A stretch of DNA of 64,000 nt from Azospirillum brasilense (GCF_022023855.1 NZ_CP059449.1:1-64000); one strand, 5' to 3'. Counted from the stretch's first letter, positions 1 through 9,303 are shown. The notes: generated by a model from the letters alone, not told the origin. Translations and numbers: made by a program.

Positions 1-378
1 ATGCGGCCCACCCCGTCGCACAGCACCGTCACCCTGCACCCCTTCGCCACGGCACAGGGCGGATGCGGGCTGCGGGCCGTCCTGTCGGGGCGCATCGACC
101 ACGCCGCCCTGCCGGGGTTGACGCCCCTGCTCCGCCGCGCTGCGGACGCGCAAGCCCTGACCCTGCGCGTCGATCTGGGACGGGTGGAGTTCCTCGATTC
201 CTGCGGCATCGGCATTCTGCTGGCGCTGCGCAACGCGGTGCTCGACCGTGGCGGCGCCATCGCCTTCGAGAATCATCCGCCGCAGATCCGGCGCGTGCTG
301 GAACGCAGCCGGATCATCGCGCTGACCGCCCCGCCGCTTTCCCCGGATGATTGCTTGGCTCTTCCCGCCGCCGCCTGA
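1..378 (+). CDS. STAS-domain protein (anti-sigma factor antagonist-like)
   Basis: A 125-residue soluble protein with a single STAS fold. The hallmark segment FLDSCGIGILLALRNAV lies around residues 64-80; Ser67 is where SpoIIAA-type antagonists are phosphorylated by their partner anti-sigma kinase. Family knowledge suggests partner switching with an HPK/RsbW-like kinase, but no such kinase is encoded in the window. The ATG is the first base of the window, so the true start could lie upstream. It converges on the DMT transporter gene with a 4-base gap. The fold is secure; the pathway is not. Confidence 0.75.
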   Translation: MRPTPSHSTVTLHPFATAQGGCGLRAVLSGRIDHAALPGLTPLLRRAADAQALTLRVDLGRVEFLDSCGIGILLALRNAVLDRGGAIAFENHPPQIRRVLERSRIIALTAPPLSPDDCLALPAAA

Positions 379-382
379 CCCA

Positions 383-1277
383 TCAGTCGCCGCGGCGCAG
401 CGTTTCCCGATAGAGGATGTAGAGCCCGCTGGCGATGATGATCCCCGCCCCGGCCAGCACGGTGGGGGTCGGCACGTCGCCGAAGACCAGGAAACCAAGC
501 AGGGTCGCCCAGATCATCCCCGTATACTCGAAGGGCGCCACCACCGCGGCGCGGCCCAGCCGGAAAGCCTGGGTCATCAGCACCTGCGCCGCCCCGCCCA
601 GCGTGCCGACCAGAAGCATCAGCCCGAGATCGAACCCGCCCGGCTGCACCCAGTCGGGGATCGCCGCCACGCCGCTCACCACCGTGGTGGTCAGCAGCAG
701 ATAGACGACGATGGCCGTGTTGCTCTCCGTCCGCGACAGGCCGCGCACCGCGATCATCGCCAGCGCGTAGAAGAAGGCCGCGGCCACGCCGACAAAAATC
801 GGCAGGAGCGGCGCATCGGCCTCCGGGCGGGCCATCACCACCACGCCGCCGAACCCGACCAGCACCGCCATCCCAGCGCCGCCAGCCCACCGGCTCGCCG
901 AGCAGCGGCATCGACAGCGCCGTGATGAACAGCGGCCCGGCGAAGCTCAGCACATAGACTTCGGCCAGCGGCAGATGCTTGAAGGCGTAGAAGAAACAGC
1001 CCATCGACAGCAGCCCGGCCAGCGAGCGGAAGACATGAGCGACCGGACGCCGCGTGCGCATCCCCCCCCAGCCGCCGCGCGCCACCGAAATGCCGCCGAC
1101 CAGGACCACCGCCACCACCGAGCGGGCAAACATGAGCTGCGCCACCGGGTAGCCGCTGCTCAAGTATTTGATGAGCGTGTCCATGCCCGCGAACAGGAAG
1201 ATGGCCAGCAGGAAGCAGCCGATGGCGCGGCGTGTGTCGTCGCTGGCAGCGGCAGGCAGGGCGGCGGCTTGGGTCAT
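383..1277 (-). pseudogene. DMT/EamA-family transporter, interrupted by a +1 frameshift
   Basis: Two adjacent frames together make one EamA-type drug/metabolite transporter of about 297 residues with roughly ten membrane segments. The N-terminal half starts at ATG 1277 (MTQAAALPAAAS) and reads to EPVGWRRW; the C-terminal half continues as MAVLVGFGGVVVMARP in another frame. The break falls at a GGG run (CCC at 872-874 on the plus strand). Removing one G gives WRRWMAVLVGFGG and an open gene of normal EamA length. The gene is either a recent pseudogene or intact with a sequencing or assembly error. Substrate unknown. It is divergent from the oxidoreductase gene. Confidence 0.75.
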
Positions 1278-1490
1278 GATTGCACAGTATCTGAGCAACC
1301 ATGACGCTGCCCAATGCCGCAACCGCAGGTCTGGCCCGCGCGCCGCCGCCCGGAGGGGTGCCGGCGTTTCACGCTTCGTGAATCGACGTTTGGGCGTTTG
1401 GCGAAGCGAACCCGGCCTTTCGCGGATCGGCGCTGGCCCCGGCCGACGCGGTGGACAGTCTGGCGGGCGTCACCACCGCAAAGGTCCGCC

Positions 1491-3545
1491 ATGCTCCTGT
1501 CCAAGCCGATCCCCCAATCGATCCGCGTCCTCGTCGGCTTCTCGCCCTGGATCGCCTTCGGCGTTCTGCAGCCGGCGGGCCATGCGGCGGCCGTGCTGGC
1601 GGCGCTGCTGCTCAGCCTGACGCTCTGCGCCCATGATTGGCGGGGCGGATCGCCGAAGGCGCCGGAACTGGTGACCGCCGTCTTCTTCGCCGTGCTGCTC
1701 CTCATCGGACCGCTGGAGCGCATGGGGGTGACCGTCCATCTCGCCCTGGCCGGCATGGCCTTCGCCTCGCTCGCGCTGGGCCGTCCCTTCACCCTGCCCT
1801 ACGCCCGCGAGACGACGCCGCCCGGCCTTTGGGACATGCCGCAGTTCGTCGCCGTCAACAAGGCGGTCACCGCGCTGTGGGGCGTGGTCTTTCTGGCCGG
1901 CGCCGCCGGCTTCGCCGTCGCGACGGAGGTCGGCGTCGTCGCCTCCGCCCTCGCCACCCTGGCCGGCCTGCTGGGGAACCGCCGATTGCCGGATTGGCTG
2001 GTCAACCGGGCCGTCGCCCGCCGTCTGGCCGAACGGGAGCCTCACCGCTGGCCCGCGCCCGCCGTCCTCGGACGAACGGACGGTGTCGTCGTTGTGGGCG
2101 CCGGCATCGGCGGGCTGACCGCGGCGGCCCTGCTGGCGGAGGCCGGGGTTCGCGTCACCGTCCTGGAGGCGCACGACCGTCCGGGCGGCTACTGCTCCTC
2201 CTGGGACCGCAGGGTGCGGCTGCGCGACGGGGCGATGGGGCGCTTCATCTTCGACGCCGGCGTGCATGACGTCAGCGGCACCCGTCCGGACGGGCCGGTC
2301 GGGCATCTGCTGCGCACGGTCGGCGTGGCGGACCGCCTGCGCTGGCACCCGGTGAACCGCGCCATCGTCCGGGACGGCGCCCTTCAGCCGCTGCCCGGCG
2401 ACGCCGCGGGGCTGGCCGCCCTGATCGCGCGGGAGCATCCCGGCAGCGCCGGCGGGGCCGCCGCCTTTCTGGAGGAGATGCGCGGGGTTTACCGCGACCT
2501 CTACCGCGGCTGCGCCGAATCCGGCCTTCCCCACATCCCGCACAGCGTCGCGGCGATGCGCGCCTATCCGCTCGAGTGCCCGCAGGCCTTCCGCTGGCAG
2601 GACCGCGGCTTTCTGGAGATGCTGGAGCATTACGTGCCCGACGCCGGAGCCCGCGCCCTGCTGTCCATCCTGACGGGCTATCTGTCCGACCGGCCGGAGC
2701 GGCTGGGCGCCACCCAGATGGCGCCGATCTTCGGCTATGTCTTCGACGGAGGCGCCTATCCGGAGGGCGGATCGCAGCGGCTGGCCGATGCGCTGGTCGA
2801 GGCCATCCGCGCCAAGGGCGGCGAGGTCCGGCTGCGCACCCCCGTCCGCCGCATCCTGGTCGAGGACGGCCGGGCCGCCGGGCTCGAAACCACGGACGGG
2901 GAACGCATCGCCGCCGCCGCGGTGATTTCCAACGCTGACGCCCGGCGGACCCTGCTGGGCCTGGTGGGGGAGGAGCATCTGCCCGCCGGGAGCGTGGAGC
3001 GATACCGGGCGTTGCGTCCCACGACCTCCGCCTTCCTGGTCACGTTGGCGCTGGACGTCCGCCCGGACCTGCCGGCCATGACCTTTCTGACGGATGCAGG
3101 GATGGCGCTGGCCCTGCCCTCTGCCCATGACGCCACCCTGGCGCCGCCGGGTTGCGCGGCGTTGACGCTGATGCGGCTGGACCCGGCTGGCGACGCCTGG
3201 GACCGCTCCACCCCCGACTACCGCGCGCGGAAGACGCGGGAGGGCGACGCGATGATCGCCGCGGCCGCCGCCGTGATCGCGGATCTGGAGCGCCACATCC
3301 TGCACCGGCAGGAGGCCAGCGCCGCCACCTTCGCCCGCTACGCCCACACCACGGAGGGGGCGATCTACGGCACCGATCCGGCGCTTCCCGCCAAGTCGCC
3401 GGTGCCCGGCCTGCTGCTGGCCGGCGGCGGGGTCTTCCCCGGCCCGGGGGTGGAGGCCTGCGTCATCTCGGGTCGCCTCGCCGCGGAGGCTCTGCTGGGG
3501 CCGGTGCGGTTGCGGCAGGCCGAGGACCAGTGCCGCGCCGCGTAA
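1491..3545 (+). CDS. membrane-anchored FAD-dependent oxidoreductase (phytoene desaturase/CrtI-like)
   Basis: A 684-residue protein. Residues 1 to about 190 hold four to five hydrophobic segments, then an FAD/NAD-binding dinucleotide fold begins near residue 198 (VVVVGAGIGG, then VLEAHDRPGGYCSSW). The remainder resembles phytoene desaturase or amine-oxidase-type flavoproteins, including a C-terminal LLAGGGVFPGPGVEACVISGRLAA segment typical of CrtI relatives. The start is ATG 1491, with AAAGG about 7 bases upstream; earlier in-frame codons read as non-protein sequence. CrtI proteins normally lack the N-terminal membrane module. No carotenoid genes are adjacent, so the substrate (polyisoprenoid, retinoid-like or lipid) is unknown. 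Confidence 0.75.
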   Translation: MLLSKPIPQSIRVLVGFSPWIAFGVLQPAGHAAAVLAALLLSLTLCAHDWRGGSPKAPELVTAVFFAVLLLIGPLERMGVTVHLALAGMAFASLALGRPFTLPYARETTPPGLWDMPQFVAVNKAVTALWGVVFLAGAAGFAVATEVGVVASALATLAGLLGNRRLPDWLVNRAVARRLAEREPHRWPAPAVLGRTDGVVVVGAGIGGLTAAALLAEAGVRVTVLEAHDRPGGYCSSWDRRVRLRDGAMGRFIFDAGVHDVSGTRPDGPVGHLLRTVGVADRLRWHPVNRAIVRDGALQPLPGDAAGLAALIAREHPGSAGGAAAFLEEMRGVYRDLYRGCAESGLPHIPHSVAAMRAYPLECPQAFRWQDRGFLEMLEHYVPDAGARALLSILTGYLSDRPERLGATQMAPIFGYVFDGGAYPEGGSQRLADALVEAIRAKGGEVRLRTPVRRILVEDGRAAGLETTDGERIAAAAVISNADARRTLLGLVGEEHLPAGSVERYRALRPTTSAFLVTLALDVRPDLPAMTFLTDAGMALALPSAHDATLAPPGCAALTLMRLDPAGDAWDRSTPDYRARKTREGDAMIAAAAAVIADLERHILHRQEASAATFARYAHTTEGAIYGTDPALPAKSPVPGLLLAGGGVFPGPGVEACVISGRLAAEALLGPVRLRQAEDQCRAA

Positions 3546-3554
3546 AGCCGCCTT

Positions 3555-4877
3555 TTACAGCCGGATGCGGTCGGCGATCAGCGGCCCGGCCGGCGGGGCA
3601 GTGTCGGCCACGGTGAAGGCGCGGCGGAGCAGCGCCGCCGCGTCCTCCGCCTGCGCCGCGCTGCGGGCGTGGACGACGGCGAGCGGACGCTCCGCCGGCC
3701 CCACCGAAGCACCCAGCCCGGCGACGTCGGCCAGCCCGACCGCGAAGTCGATGGGATCGGTCGTCTTGGTCCGCCCGCCGCCCAGGGCCACCACGGCAAT
3801 GCCGACCGCCCGCACATCGATGGCCGCCACCACGCCCGCCCGCTCGGCGAAGACCGGCTGGACGACGGGGGCGGCGTCCAGATGGCGGTCCGGCGCGTCC
3901 AGCAGGTCCGCCGGGCCGCCCAGCGCGTGGACCATCCGGGCGAAGCGCTCGGCCGCCTGCCCGCTCGCCATCGCCTGGTCGAAGCGGGCGCGGCCGGCGG
4001 CGGCATCGGGAACCAGCCCGGCCAGCACCAGCAGCTCGGCGGCCTGGGCCGCGGTGACCTCGTAGAGCCGGGAGTCGGCCGCGCCGCCGCGCAGGATGTC
4101 GATGCACTCCCGCATCTCCAGCGCGTTGCCGGCGGTCAGGCCCAGCACCTCGTTCATGTCGGTCAGCAGAGCGACGGTGGGCAGCCCGGCGCCCTCGGCC
4201 ACGGTGACGAGGCTGTCGGCCAGCTCACGCGCCTTGGCGATGTCGGGCAGGAAGGCGCCGGAGCCGAACTTCACGTCCATCACCAGCGCGTCCAGCCCGG
4301 CCGCCAGCTTCTTCGACAGGATCGAGGAGGTCAGCAGGTCGATGGTCTCCACCGTCGCCGTCACGTCACGGATGGCGTAGAGCCGGCGGTCGGCGGGGGC
4401 GATGTCGTCGGTGGCGCCGATCACCGCGCAGCCGACCTCCTTCACCACCCGCTCCAGCGTCGCCCGGTCGGGCTTGGCGCGGTAGCCGGGGATGCTCTCG
4501 AACTTGTCGAGCGTGCCGCCGGTGTGGCCCAGCCCGCGCCCCGACACCATCGGCACGAAGCCGCCGCAGGCGGCCAGCACCGGGGCGAGGATCAGGCTGA
4601 CCTTGTCGCCGACGCCGCCGGTCGAATGCTTGTCGACCACCGGACCGGGCAGGTCCAGATGGTCCCAGCGCATCACCGTCCCGGAATCCCGCATGGCCAG
4701 CGTCAGGGCCACCCGCTCCTCCAGCGTCATGCCGCGGAAAAAGACGGCCATGGCGAAGGCCGCCGCCTGCCCTTCGGTGACGGAGCTGTCGGTGATGCCG
4801 CGCACGAAGGCGCCGATCTCCGCCGCGTCCAGGCGTGCGCCGTCGCGCTTCTTGCGAATCAGTTCCTGGGGAAGCAT
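3555..4877 (-). CDS. deoA: thymidine phosphorylase
   Basis: A 440-residue protein of the pyrimidine nucleoside phosphorylase family: thymidine or deoxyuridine + phosphate gives base + 2-deoxyribose-1-phosphate. The family signature SGRGLGHTGGTLDKFE is at about residues 112-127 and the phosphate-binding KHSTGG at 83-88. The C-terminal domain contains GGGRTKTTDPIDFAVG. The start is ATG 4877 (MLPQELIRKKRDG), matching the family's usual N-terminus; the frame stays open upstream but is not protein-like. It is the last gene of the nucleoside operon, 37 bases after deoC, and its product enters deoC metabolism once isomerised. No phosphopentomutase gene is present in the window. Confidence 0.93.
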   Translation of the reverse strand: MLPQELIRKKRDGARLDAAEIGAFVRGITDSSVTEGQAAAFAMAVFFRGMTLEERVALTLAMRDSGTVMRWDHLDLPGPVVDKHSTGGVGDKVSLILAPVLAACGGFVPMVSGRGLGHTGGTLDKFESIPGYRAKPDRATLERVVKEVGCAVIGATDDIAPADRRLYAIRDVTATVETIDLLTSSILSKKLAAGLDALVMDVKFGSGAFLPDIAKARELADSLVTVAEGAGLPTVALLTDMNEVLGLTAGNALEMRECIDILRGGAADSRLYEVTAAQAAELLVLAGLVPDAAAGRARFDQAMASGQAAERFARMVHALGGPADLLDAPDRHLDAAPVVQPVFAERAGVVAAIDVRAVGIAVVALGGGRTKTTDPIDFAVGLADVAGLGASVGPAERPLAVVHARSAAQAEDAAALLRRAFTVADTAPPAGPLIADRIRL

Positions 4878-4914
4878 CCGTGCGTCCGTTCCGTGGTCGA
4901 GTCTGTCGCGCGGA

Positions 4915-5799
4915 TCAATAGCCGGCGGTGGCCGGCTGGGCAACTGCCCCACCGCCCTTGCCGTCGCCCTTGCCGTCTTTGCCGTCCTTGCCCTCGCCCT
5001 TGCCCTCGCCCTTGCCGCCATGGCCGGCGGTGGCGAGCAGCGAGTCCAGCAGCGCCGACGCACCGAAGCGGAAGGTCTCCGGCTTGGCCCAGCCCTTGCC
5101 CTGGATCGCGGTGGCGAGCGCCAGGAAGGCCGCCGCCCCATCGGCGTCGCGGATGCCGCCCGCCGCCTTGAAGCCCACCGGCTTGCCCGACTCGTGGATG
5201 ACGTGCAGCAGCAGCGCCGCCGCCTCCAGCGTCGCGGCCGGCTGCACCTTGCCGGTGGAGGTCTTCAGGAAATCCGCCCCGGCGGCGATGGAGTCGCGGG
5301 CGGCCCAGGCCAGCAGTTCCGGGTCGGGAAAGCAGCCGGATTCCAGGATCACCTTCATCGTCACGTCGCTCCCGCAGGCCTCGCGGCAGGCGCGGATCAC
5401 GTTCATCGGCTGGGTGCGGGCGCCGTCGATGAACGCGCGGTAGGGAAGCACCACGTCGATCTCGTTCGCGCCGTCCTTGATGGCCGCCTTGGTCTCCGAC
5501 GCCACCGTCGCCGCGTCGGCCTCGCCTGAGGGGAAGTTGACGACGGTGGCGATCTTCACGCCGCTGCCCTTCAGCGCCTTGCGCGCGGTCTTGACAAAGC
5601 GCGGCCAGACGCACACCGCGGCGACCTTGCCGGCGGGGGTGACGGCGCGCTTGCACAGCGCCTCCACCGTCTGGTCGGTGTCGTCGTCGTTCAGGCTGGT
5701 CAGGTCGAGCAGACCGATGGCCCGGCCGGCCCCCTTGGCGTCGGCCTTGGCGGTGGTCGCGGTGTCGAGCGCCCGTTGCAGATCGGCGGGAAGTTTCAT
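4915..5799 (-). CDS. deoC: deoxyribose-phosphate aldolase with a Gly/Lys/acidic tail
   Basis: Cleaves 2-deoxyribose-5-phosphate to glyceraldehyde-3-phosphate and acetaldehyde. A 294-residue TIM barrel: the Schiff-base lysine is K179 in FLKTSTGK and the second catalytic lysine is K211 in VGFKAAGG. The enzyme proper ends near residue 258. Residues 261-284 form a low-complexity GK/GE/GD repeat (GGKGEGKGEGKDGKDGKGDG), followed by AVAQPATAGY. E. coli DeoC, at about 259 residues, lacks any such tail. The start ATG overlaps the stop of the phosphorylase gene by 4 bases (ATGA), indicating translational coupling. Confidence 0.92.
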   Translation of the reverse strand: MKLPADLQRALDTATTAKADAKGAGRAIGLLDLTSLNDDDTDQTVEALCKRAVTPAGKVAAVCVWPRFVKTARKALKGSGVKIATVVNFPSGEADAATVASETKAAIKDGANEIDVVLPYRAFIDGARTQPMNVIRACREACGSDVTMKVILESGCFPDPELLAWAARDSIAAGADFLKTSTGKVQPAATLEAAALLLHVIHESGKPVGFKAAGGIRDADGAAAFLALATAIQGKGWAKPETFRFGASALLDSLLATAGHGGKGEGKGEGKDGKDGKGDGKGGGAVAQPATAGY

Positions 5800-6629
5800 G
5801 ACCGGCGTCCTTCGTCTACGTTCAGCCCGTCGAGAAAGCCGGTCAGCAGCCGCTCCAGGTCGGAGGCGGCGGCCGAGGCGGCGCGCAGGGTCTGGTCATG
5901 GTCCACCGGCCCGTCGCCGAGTCCCACCCCCAGGTTGGTGATGACCGCGCAGCCCACGACCCGAAGGCCGCAATGCCGCGCGACGATGCATTCGGGCACC
6001 GTGGACATGCCGACCGCGTCCGCCCCCAGGACCTTCAACATCCGGACCTCGGCCGGCGTCTCGAAGGAGGGGCCGGGATAGGCGGCGTACACGCCCTCGA
6101 CCAGATCGATGTTCAACTCCAGCGCCCGGCGCCGCATCAGCGCGCGCAGCGTGGGGTCCCAGGCATCGGTCATGCTGGGAAAGCGCGGGCCAAAGCTGTC
6201 CTCGTTGGGACCGGTCAGCGGGTTGGCGCCCAGCATGTTGATGTGGTCGGAAATCGCCATCAACCGCCCCGGCCCGACCTCCACCCGCAGCGAGCCGGCG
6301 GCGCAGGTCAGCACCAGCGTGTCGCAGCCGGCCAGCTTCAGCGCGCGGACCGCCGTCTTCAGCGCGTCGAAGCCGTTGCCCTCATAGGCGTGGACGCGCC
6401 CCTGCATGCAGGCGACGGGCTGGCCGCCGAGACGGCCCAGCACCAGCCGGCCCATGTGCCCCTCCACGCTGGGCAGCGGGAAGCCGGGCAGGTCACCGTA
6501 GGGCATGACGGTCGCCCCCTCGATCCGGTCGGCGACCCCGCCCAGGCCGGAGCCGAGCACGATCCCCACCCGCGGGCGGAAGCCGGGGACCCGGTGCAGG
6601 ATTTCCGCGGCGGCGCGTGCGGCGGTCAT
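5796..6629 (-). CDS. punA: purine nucleoside phosphorylase (trimeric class I type)
   Basis: Phosphorolyses inosine, guanosine and their deoxy forms to base plus (deoxy)ribose-1-phosphate. The 277-residue protein carries class I landmarks: GSGLGG (27-31), GRVHAYEG with phosphate-binding Arg78/His80, YPGPSFETPAE with Glu190, VGMSTVPE with Met208, and Asn232 in ITNLG. These correspond to the purine-binding Glu/Asn pair of mammalian-type enzymes rather than the hexameric DeoD family. It sits between cdd (15-base gap) and deoC (4-base overlap). The start ATG 6629 is the only sensible choice. Confidence 0.9.
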   Translation of the reverse strand: MTAARAAAEILHRVPGFRPRVGIVLGSGLGGVADRIEGATVMPYGDLPGFPLPSVEGHMGRLVLGRLGGQPVACMQGRVHAYEGNGFDALKTAVRALKLAGCDTLVLTCAAGSLRVEVGPGRLMAISDHINMLGANPLTGPNEDSFGPRFPSMTDAWDPTLRALMRRRALELNIDLVEGVYAAYPGPSFETPAEVRMLKVLGADAVGMSTVPECIVARHCGLRVVGCAVITNLGVGLGDGPVDHDQTLRAASAAASDLERLLTGFLDGLNVDEGRRS

Positions 6630-6644
6630 GGCGGTCTGTTCCCC

Positions 6645-7073
6645 TTAGAAGTCGAGATTGTCGGGGCCGAAGGAGTGCGGCAGCAACTCGTCCAGCCGAA
6701 ACGTTTGGCGAAGCCCTTCCGGTCCACAGACATGAATCGGCGTGTCGGGTTTGGCGAACTCGCGCAGGCGCTGGCGGCAGCCGCCGCAGGGCGTGCACAG
6801 CCGGCCGTCGCCGGTCTGGCCGCCCATCACGACGATCGCCCGGATGCTTCGGTCCCCGGCCAGGATCATCGCCCCGATGGCCGAGGCCTCGGCGCACTGC
6901 CCCTGCGGATAGGCGGCGTTCTCCACATTCGCCCCGGCGTGGATGCGCCCGGATTCGCCCAAAATGGCCGCACCGACCGAAAAATGAGAATAGGGCGCGT
7001 AGGCCTGCGCCATCGCGTCGCGGGCAGCAGCAATCAGGGAGTCGGCGATCAGGGAATCCTGGGGGTCGCTCAT
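6645..7073 (-). CDS. cdd: cytidine deaminase
   Basis: Hydrolytically deaminates cytidine and deoxycytidine to uridine and deoxyuridine. The 142-residue length fits the tetrameric small Cdd class. The zinc site is complete: C60-A61-E62 in QCAEAS (Glu62 the proton shuttle) and C96/C99 in TPCGGC. Substrate-side residues are in NVENAAYPQ. The start ATG 7073 overlaps the permease stop by 4 bases. Position in the operon fits processing of imported cytidine before phosphorolysis. No uridine phosphorylase gene is in the window, so DeoA is the only pyrimidine phosphorylase seen. Confidence 0.95.
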   Translation of the reverse strand: MSDPQDSLIADSLIAAARDAMAQAYAPYSHFSVGAAILGESGRIHAGANVENAAYPQGQCAEASAIGAMILAGDRSIRAIVVMGGQTGDGRLCTPCGGCRQRLREFAKPDTPIHVCGPEGLRQTFRLDELLPHSFGPDNLDF

Positions 7074-8047
7074 CACCGTTCCTTCACGTAGGGGACGCCG
7101 CTGGCCCTGGGCGCCACCGCCCGTCCGACGAAGCCGGCCAGCAGGAGCACGGTCAGCACATAGGGCAGCATCTGGATGAACTGCACCGGGATCACCCCCA
7201 CCACCGGCAGCGGCACGCCCTGCAGGCGGACCTGCACCGCGTCGGTGAAGGCGAACAGCAGACAGGCGAACAGCGTCGGCCAGGGCCGCCACTTTCCAAA
7301 GATCAATGCGGCCAGTGCCAGATAACCCTTGCCCGCCGTCATGTCGCGCACGAAGCCGGCGCCGTGGGCGGTGGACAGATAGGCGCCGGCGATGCCGGTC
7401 AGCACCCCGGTGATGACCACCGCCTGATAGCGCAGCCGCGTGACGGACAGGCCCGCCGTGTCGACCGCCGACGGGTTCTCCCCCACCGCGCGCAGCCGCA
7501 GACCGAATCGCGAACGGGTGAACACCCAGTGGGTCGCCACCACCAGAAGGACGGTCAGCCAGATCAGCACGTTGGCGTCGTCGATCAACTCTCGATAGAC
7601 GGGGCCGAGGACCGGAATCCCGGACAGCGCTTCCACCCCCGGCAGGTGGACTTGCGGCAGGCGCGCCTCCCCCGGCAGCAGCGGAGTCTGACCGCCCTGG
7701 CGGAACCAGGCGTAGGCCAGGGTCGGCGCCAGTCCGGCGACCAGGATGTTGATCGCCATGCCCGACACCACCTGGTTGCCCTTGTGGATGATGCAGGCGA
7801 AGCCATGGACCAGCGCCAGCGCCACCGAGGCCGCGACAGCGGCGCCCAAGCCCAGCCAGGGGCTGCCGGTGGAGGAGGCGACGGCGGCGGCGAAGAAGGC
7901 GCCGGCCAGCATCTTGCCCTCCAGCCCGATGTCCACCACCCCCGCCCGCTCGCTGTACAGCGCCGCGAAGGCCGCGAGCACCAGCGGGGTCGCCACGCGG
8001 ACGGTGGCGTCGGCCAGCAGCAGGACGACGAGCAGGGCGTCATCCAT
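7073..8047 (-). CDS. nucleoside ABC transporter permease (NupQ/YufQ-type)
   Basis: A 324-residue inner-membrane protein of the branched-chain amino acid/nucleoside permease superfamily with about eight to nine hydrophobic segments. Early motifs SERAGVVDIGLEGKMLAGAF and HKGNQVVSGMAINILVAG are typical of the second permease of BMP-dependent nucleoside importers. It overlaps the first permease by 8 bases and cdd by 4 bases, so the group is translationally coupled. Together with the neighbouring permease it should form the heterodimeric channel. Guanosine or inosine uptake is inferred from family and operon context. Confidence 0.88.
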   Translation of the reverse strand: MDDALLVVLLLADATVRVATPLVLAAFAALYSERAGVVDIGLEGKMLAGAFFAAAVASSTGSPWLGLGAAVAASVALALVHGFACIIHKGNQVVSGMAINILVAGLAPTLAYAWFRQGGQTPLLPGEARLPQVHLPGVEALSGIPVLGPVYRELIDDANVLIWLTVLLVVATHWVFTRSRFGLRLRAVGENPSAVDTAGLSVTRLRYQAVVITGVLTGIAGAYLSTAHGAGFVRDMTAGKGYLALAALIFGKWRPWPTLFACLLFAFTDAVQVRLQGVPLPVVGVIPVQFIQMLPYVLTVLLLAGFVGRAVAPRASGVPYVKER

Positions 8048-9188
8048 GTGCCGTCCTCCCGTCGCGACGGCGGAACAGCGCCTCGACCCGCGGCTTGAAG
8101 AGGTTCTCCAGCGCCCCGGCGAACAGGATGACGAGCCCTTGGATGACCATCACCAGTTCCCGGTTCACGGTGGGGTATTCGAAGGACACCTGCCCGCCCC
8201 CCTGCGCCAGCACGCCGAACAGCAGCGCCGCCAGGATGATCCCCACCGGATGGTTGCGCCCCATCAGCGCCACGGCGATGCCGACGAAGCCCACCCCGCC
8301 GGTGAAGTTCAACAGGATGCGGTGCTGCACCCCCATGATCTCGTTCACCCCGACGAAACCGGCAAGCGCCCCGGAGATGGCCATGGCGAGGATGATGTTC
8401 CGCGCCGGGGAGATGCCGGCGTAGACCGCCGCCCGCTCGTTCCGCCCGACCGTGCGGATCTCGTAGCCCCAGCGGGTCCGCCATAGGAACAGGTAAAACA
8501 GCGCGCAGCAGGCCAGCGCCCACAGGAAGGACAGGTTCAGCGGCGAGGCCGGGATGGCGACGCCGATCCAGCCGAGCGCCCGGTCCATGGCCGGCAGCCA
8601 GACACCCGGATCGAACTCCCGCGTTTCCGGCGACTGCGATCCGGGGCGGATCAGTACGTCCACCAGCAGATAGGTCATGATCGCGGCGGCGATGAAGTTG
8701 AACATGATCGTCGTGATGACGATGTGGCTGCCGCGCTTGGCCTGGAGCCAGCCGGGAACCGCTGCCCACACCGCTCCGAACAGCGCCGACACGGCCACCG
8801 CGCCGAGCGCCGCCACCGGCCAGGGCCAGCCGGTCAGCGCCAGCCCGACCAGCCCGGCCCCCAGCCCGCCGAGGTAGGCCTGCCCCTCCCCGCCGATGTT
8901 GAACAGCCCGCAATGGAAGGCGATGGCGACCGCCAGCCCGGTGAAGATGTAGCTGGTCGTGTAATAGAGGGTGTAGCCGATCGCCTCGGGATAGCCGACC
9001 GCCTCGGTCACCAGCAGCGCCAGCACGTCCAACGGCTTCTCGCCAATCACCAGGATGACCAGCCCGGACAGGACGAGGGCGGCGAGCAGGTTCAGCAGCG
9101 GCAGAAGCGCGTAGCCGACCCAGCCGGGCACGTCCCCCGGCCGGCCGAAGCCCCGGCCCGTCATCCCCTGCGCCGCGTCCTGCGCCAT
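8040..9188 (-). CDS. nucleoside ABC transporter permease (NupP/YufP-type)
   Basis: A 382-residue permease with about nine to ten membrane segments. The motif FHCGLFNIGGEGQAYLGGLGAG near the N-terminal third and GTVGRNERAAVYAGIS-like coupling-loop sequence mark the first permease of BMP-type nucleoside importers. ATG 9188 (MAQDAAQG) is preferred because GGAG lies 6 bases upstream. A GTG at 9209 in the same frame lacks a good ribosome site. The gene is 115 bases after the ATPase gene and overlaps the second permease by 8 bases. Confidence 0.88.
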   Translation of the reverse strand: MAQDAAQGMTGRGFGRPGDVPGWVGYALLPLLNLLAALVLSGLVILVIGEKPLDVLALLVTEAVGYPEAIGYTLYYTTSYIFTGLAVAIAFHCGLFNIGGEGQAYLGGLGAGLVGLALTGWPWPVAALGAVAVSALFGAVWAAVPGWLQAKRGSHIVITTIMFNFIAAAIMTYLLVDVLIRPGSQSPETREFDPGVWLPAMDRALGWIGVAIPASPLNLSFLWALACCALFYLFLWRTRWGYEIRTVGRNERAAVYAGISPARNIILAMAISGALAGFVGVNEIMGVQHRILLNFTGGVGFVGIAVALMGRNHPVGIILAALLFGVLAQGGGQVSFEYPTVNRELVMVIQGLVILFAGALENLFKPRVEALFRRRDGRTAHG

Positions 9189-9303
9189 CCCGGCTCCATC
9201 CGTGGTCACGCCCGTTCACAAGCCGGACGGCTCGAACGTCCCTGCCCACAGGAAAGTGCCCCGCGCACGGGGCCAGCGCAAGCGGGAGCGTTCGGGGTCA
9301 ACC

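Noticed and set aside
273..1322. A single 349-residue protein on the minus strand covering the DMT transporter region
   Set aside because: Its C-terminal 200 residues are a wrong-frame reading past the GGG run (Arg/Gly-rich, not membrane-like), while the other frame continues the transporter.
4928..5443. Proline/serine/leucine repeat protein (LPSPLPSLPSLPSPLP) on the plus strand over deoC
   Set aside because: It is the complementary reading of the deoC tail repeat; the rest of the frame has no protein-like features or ribosome site.
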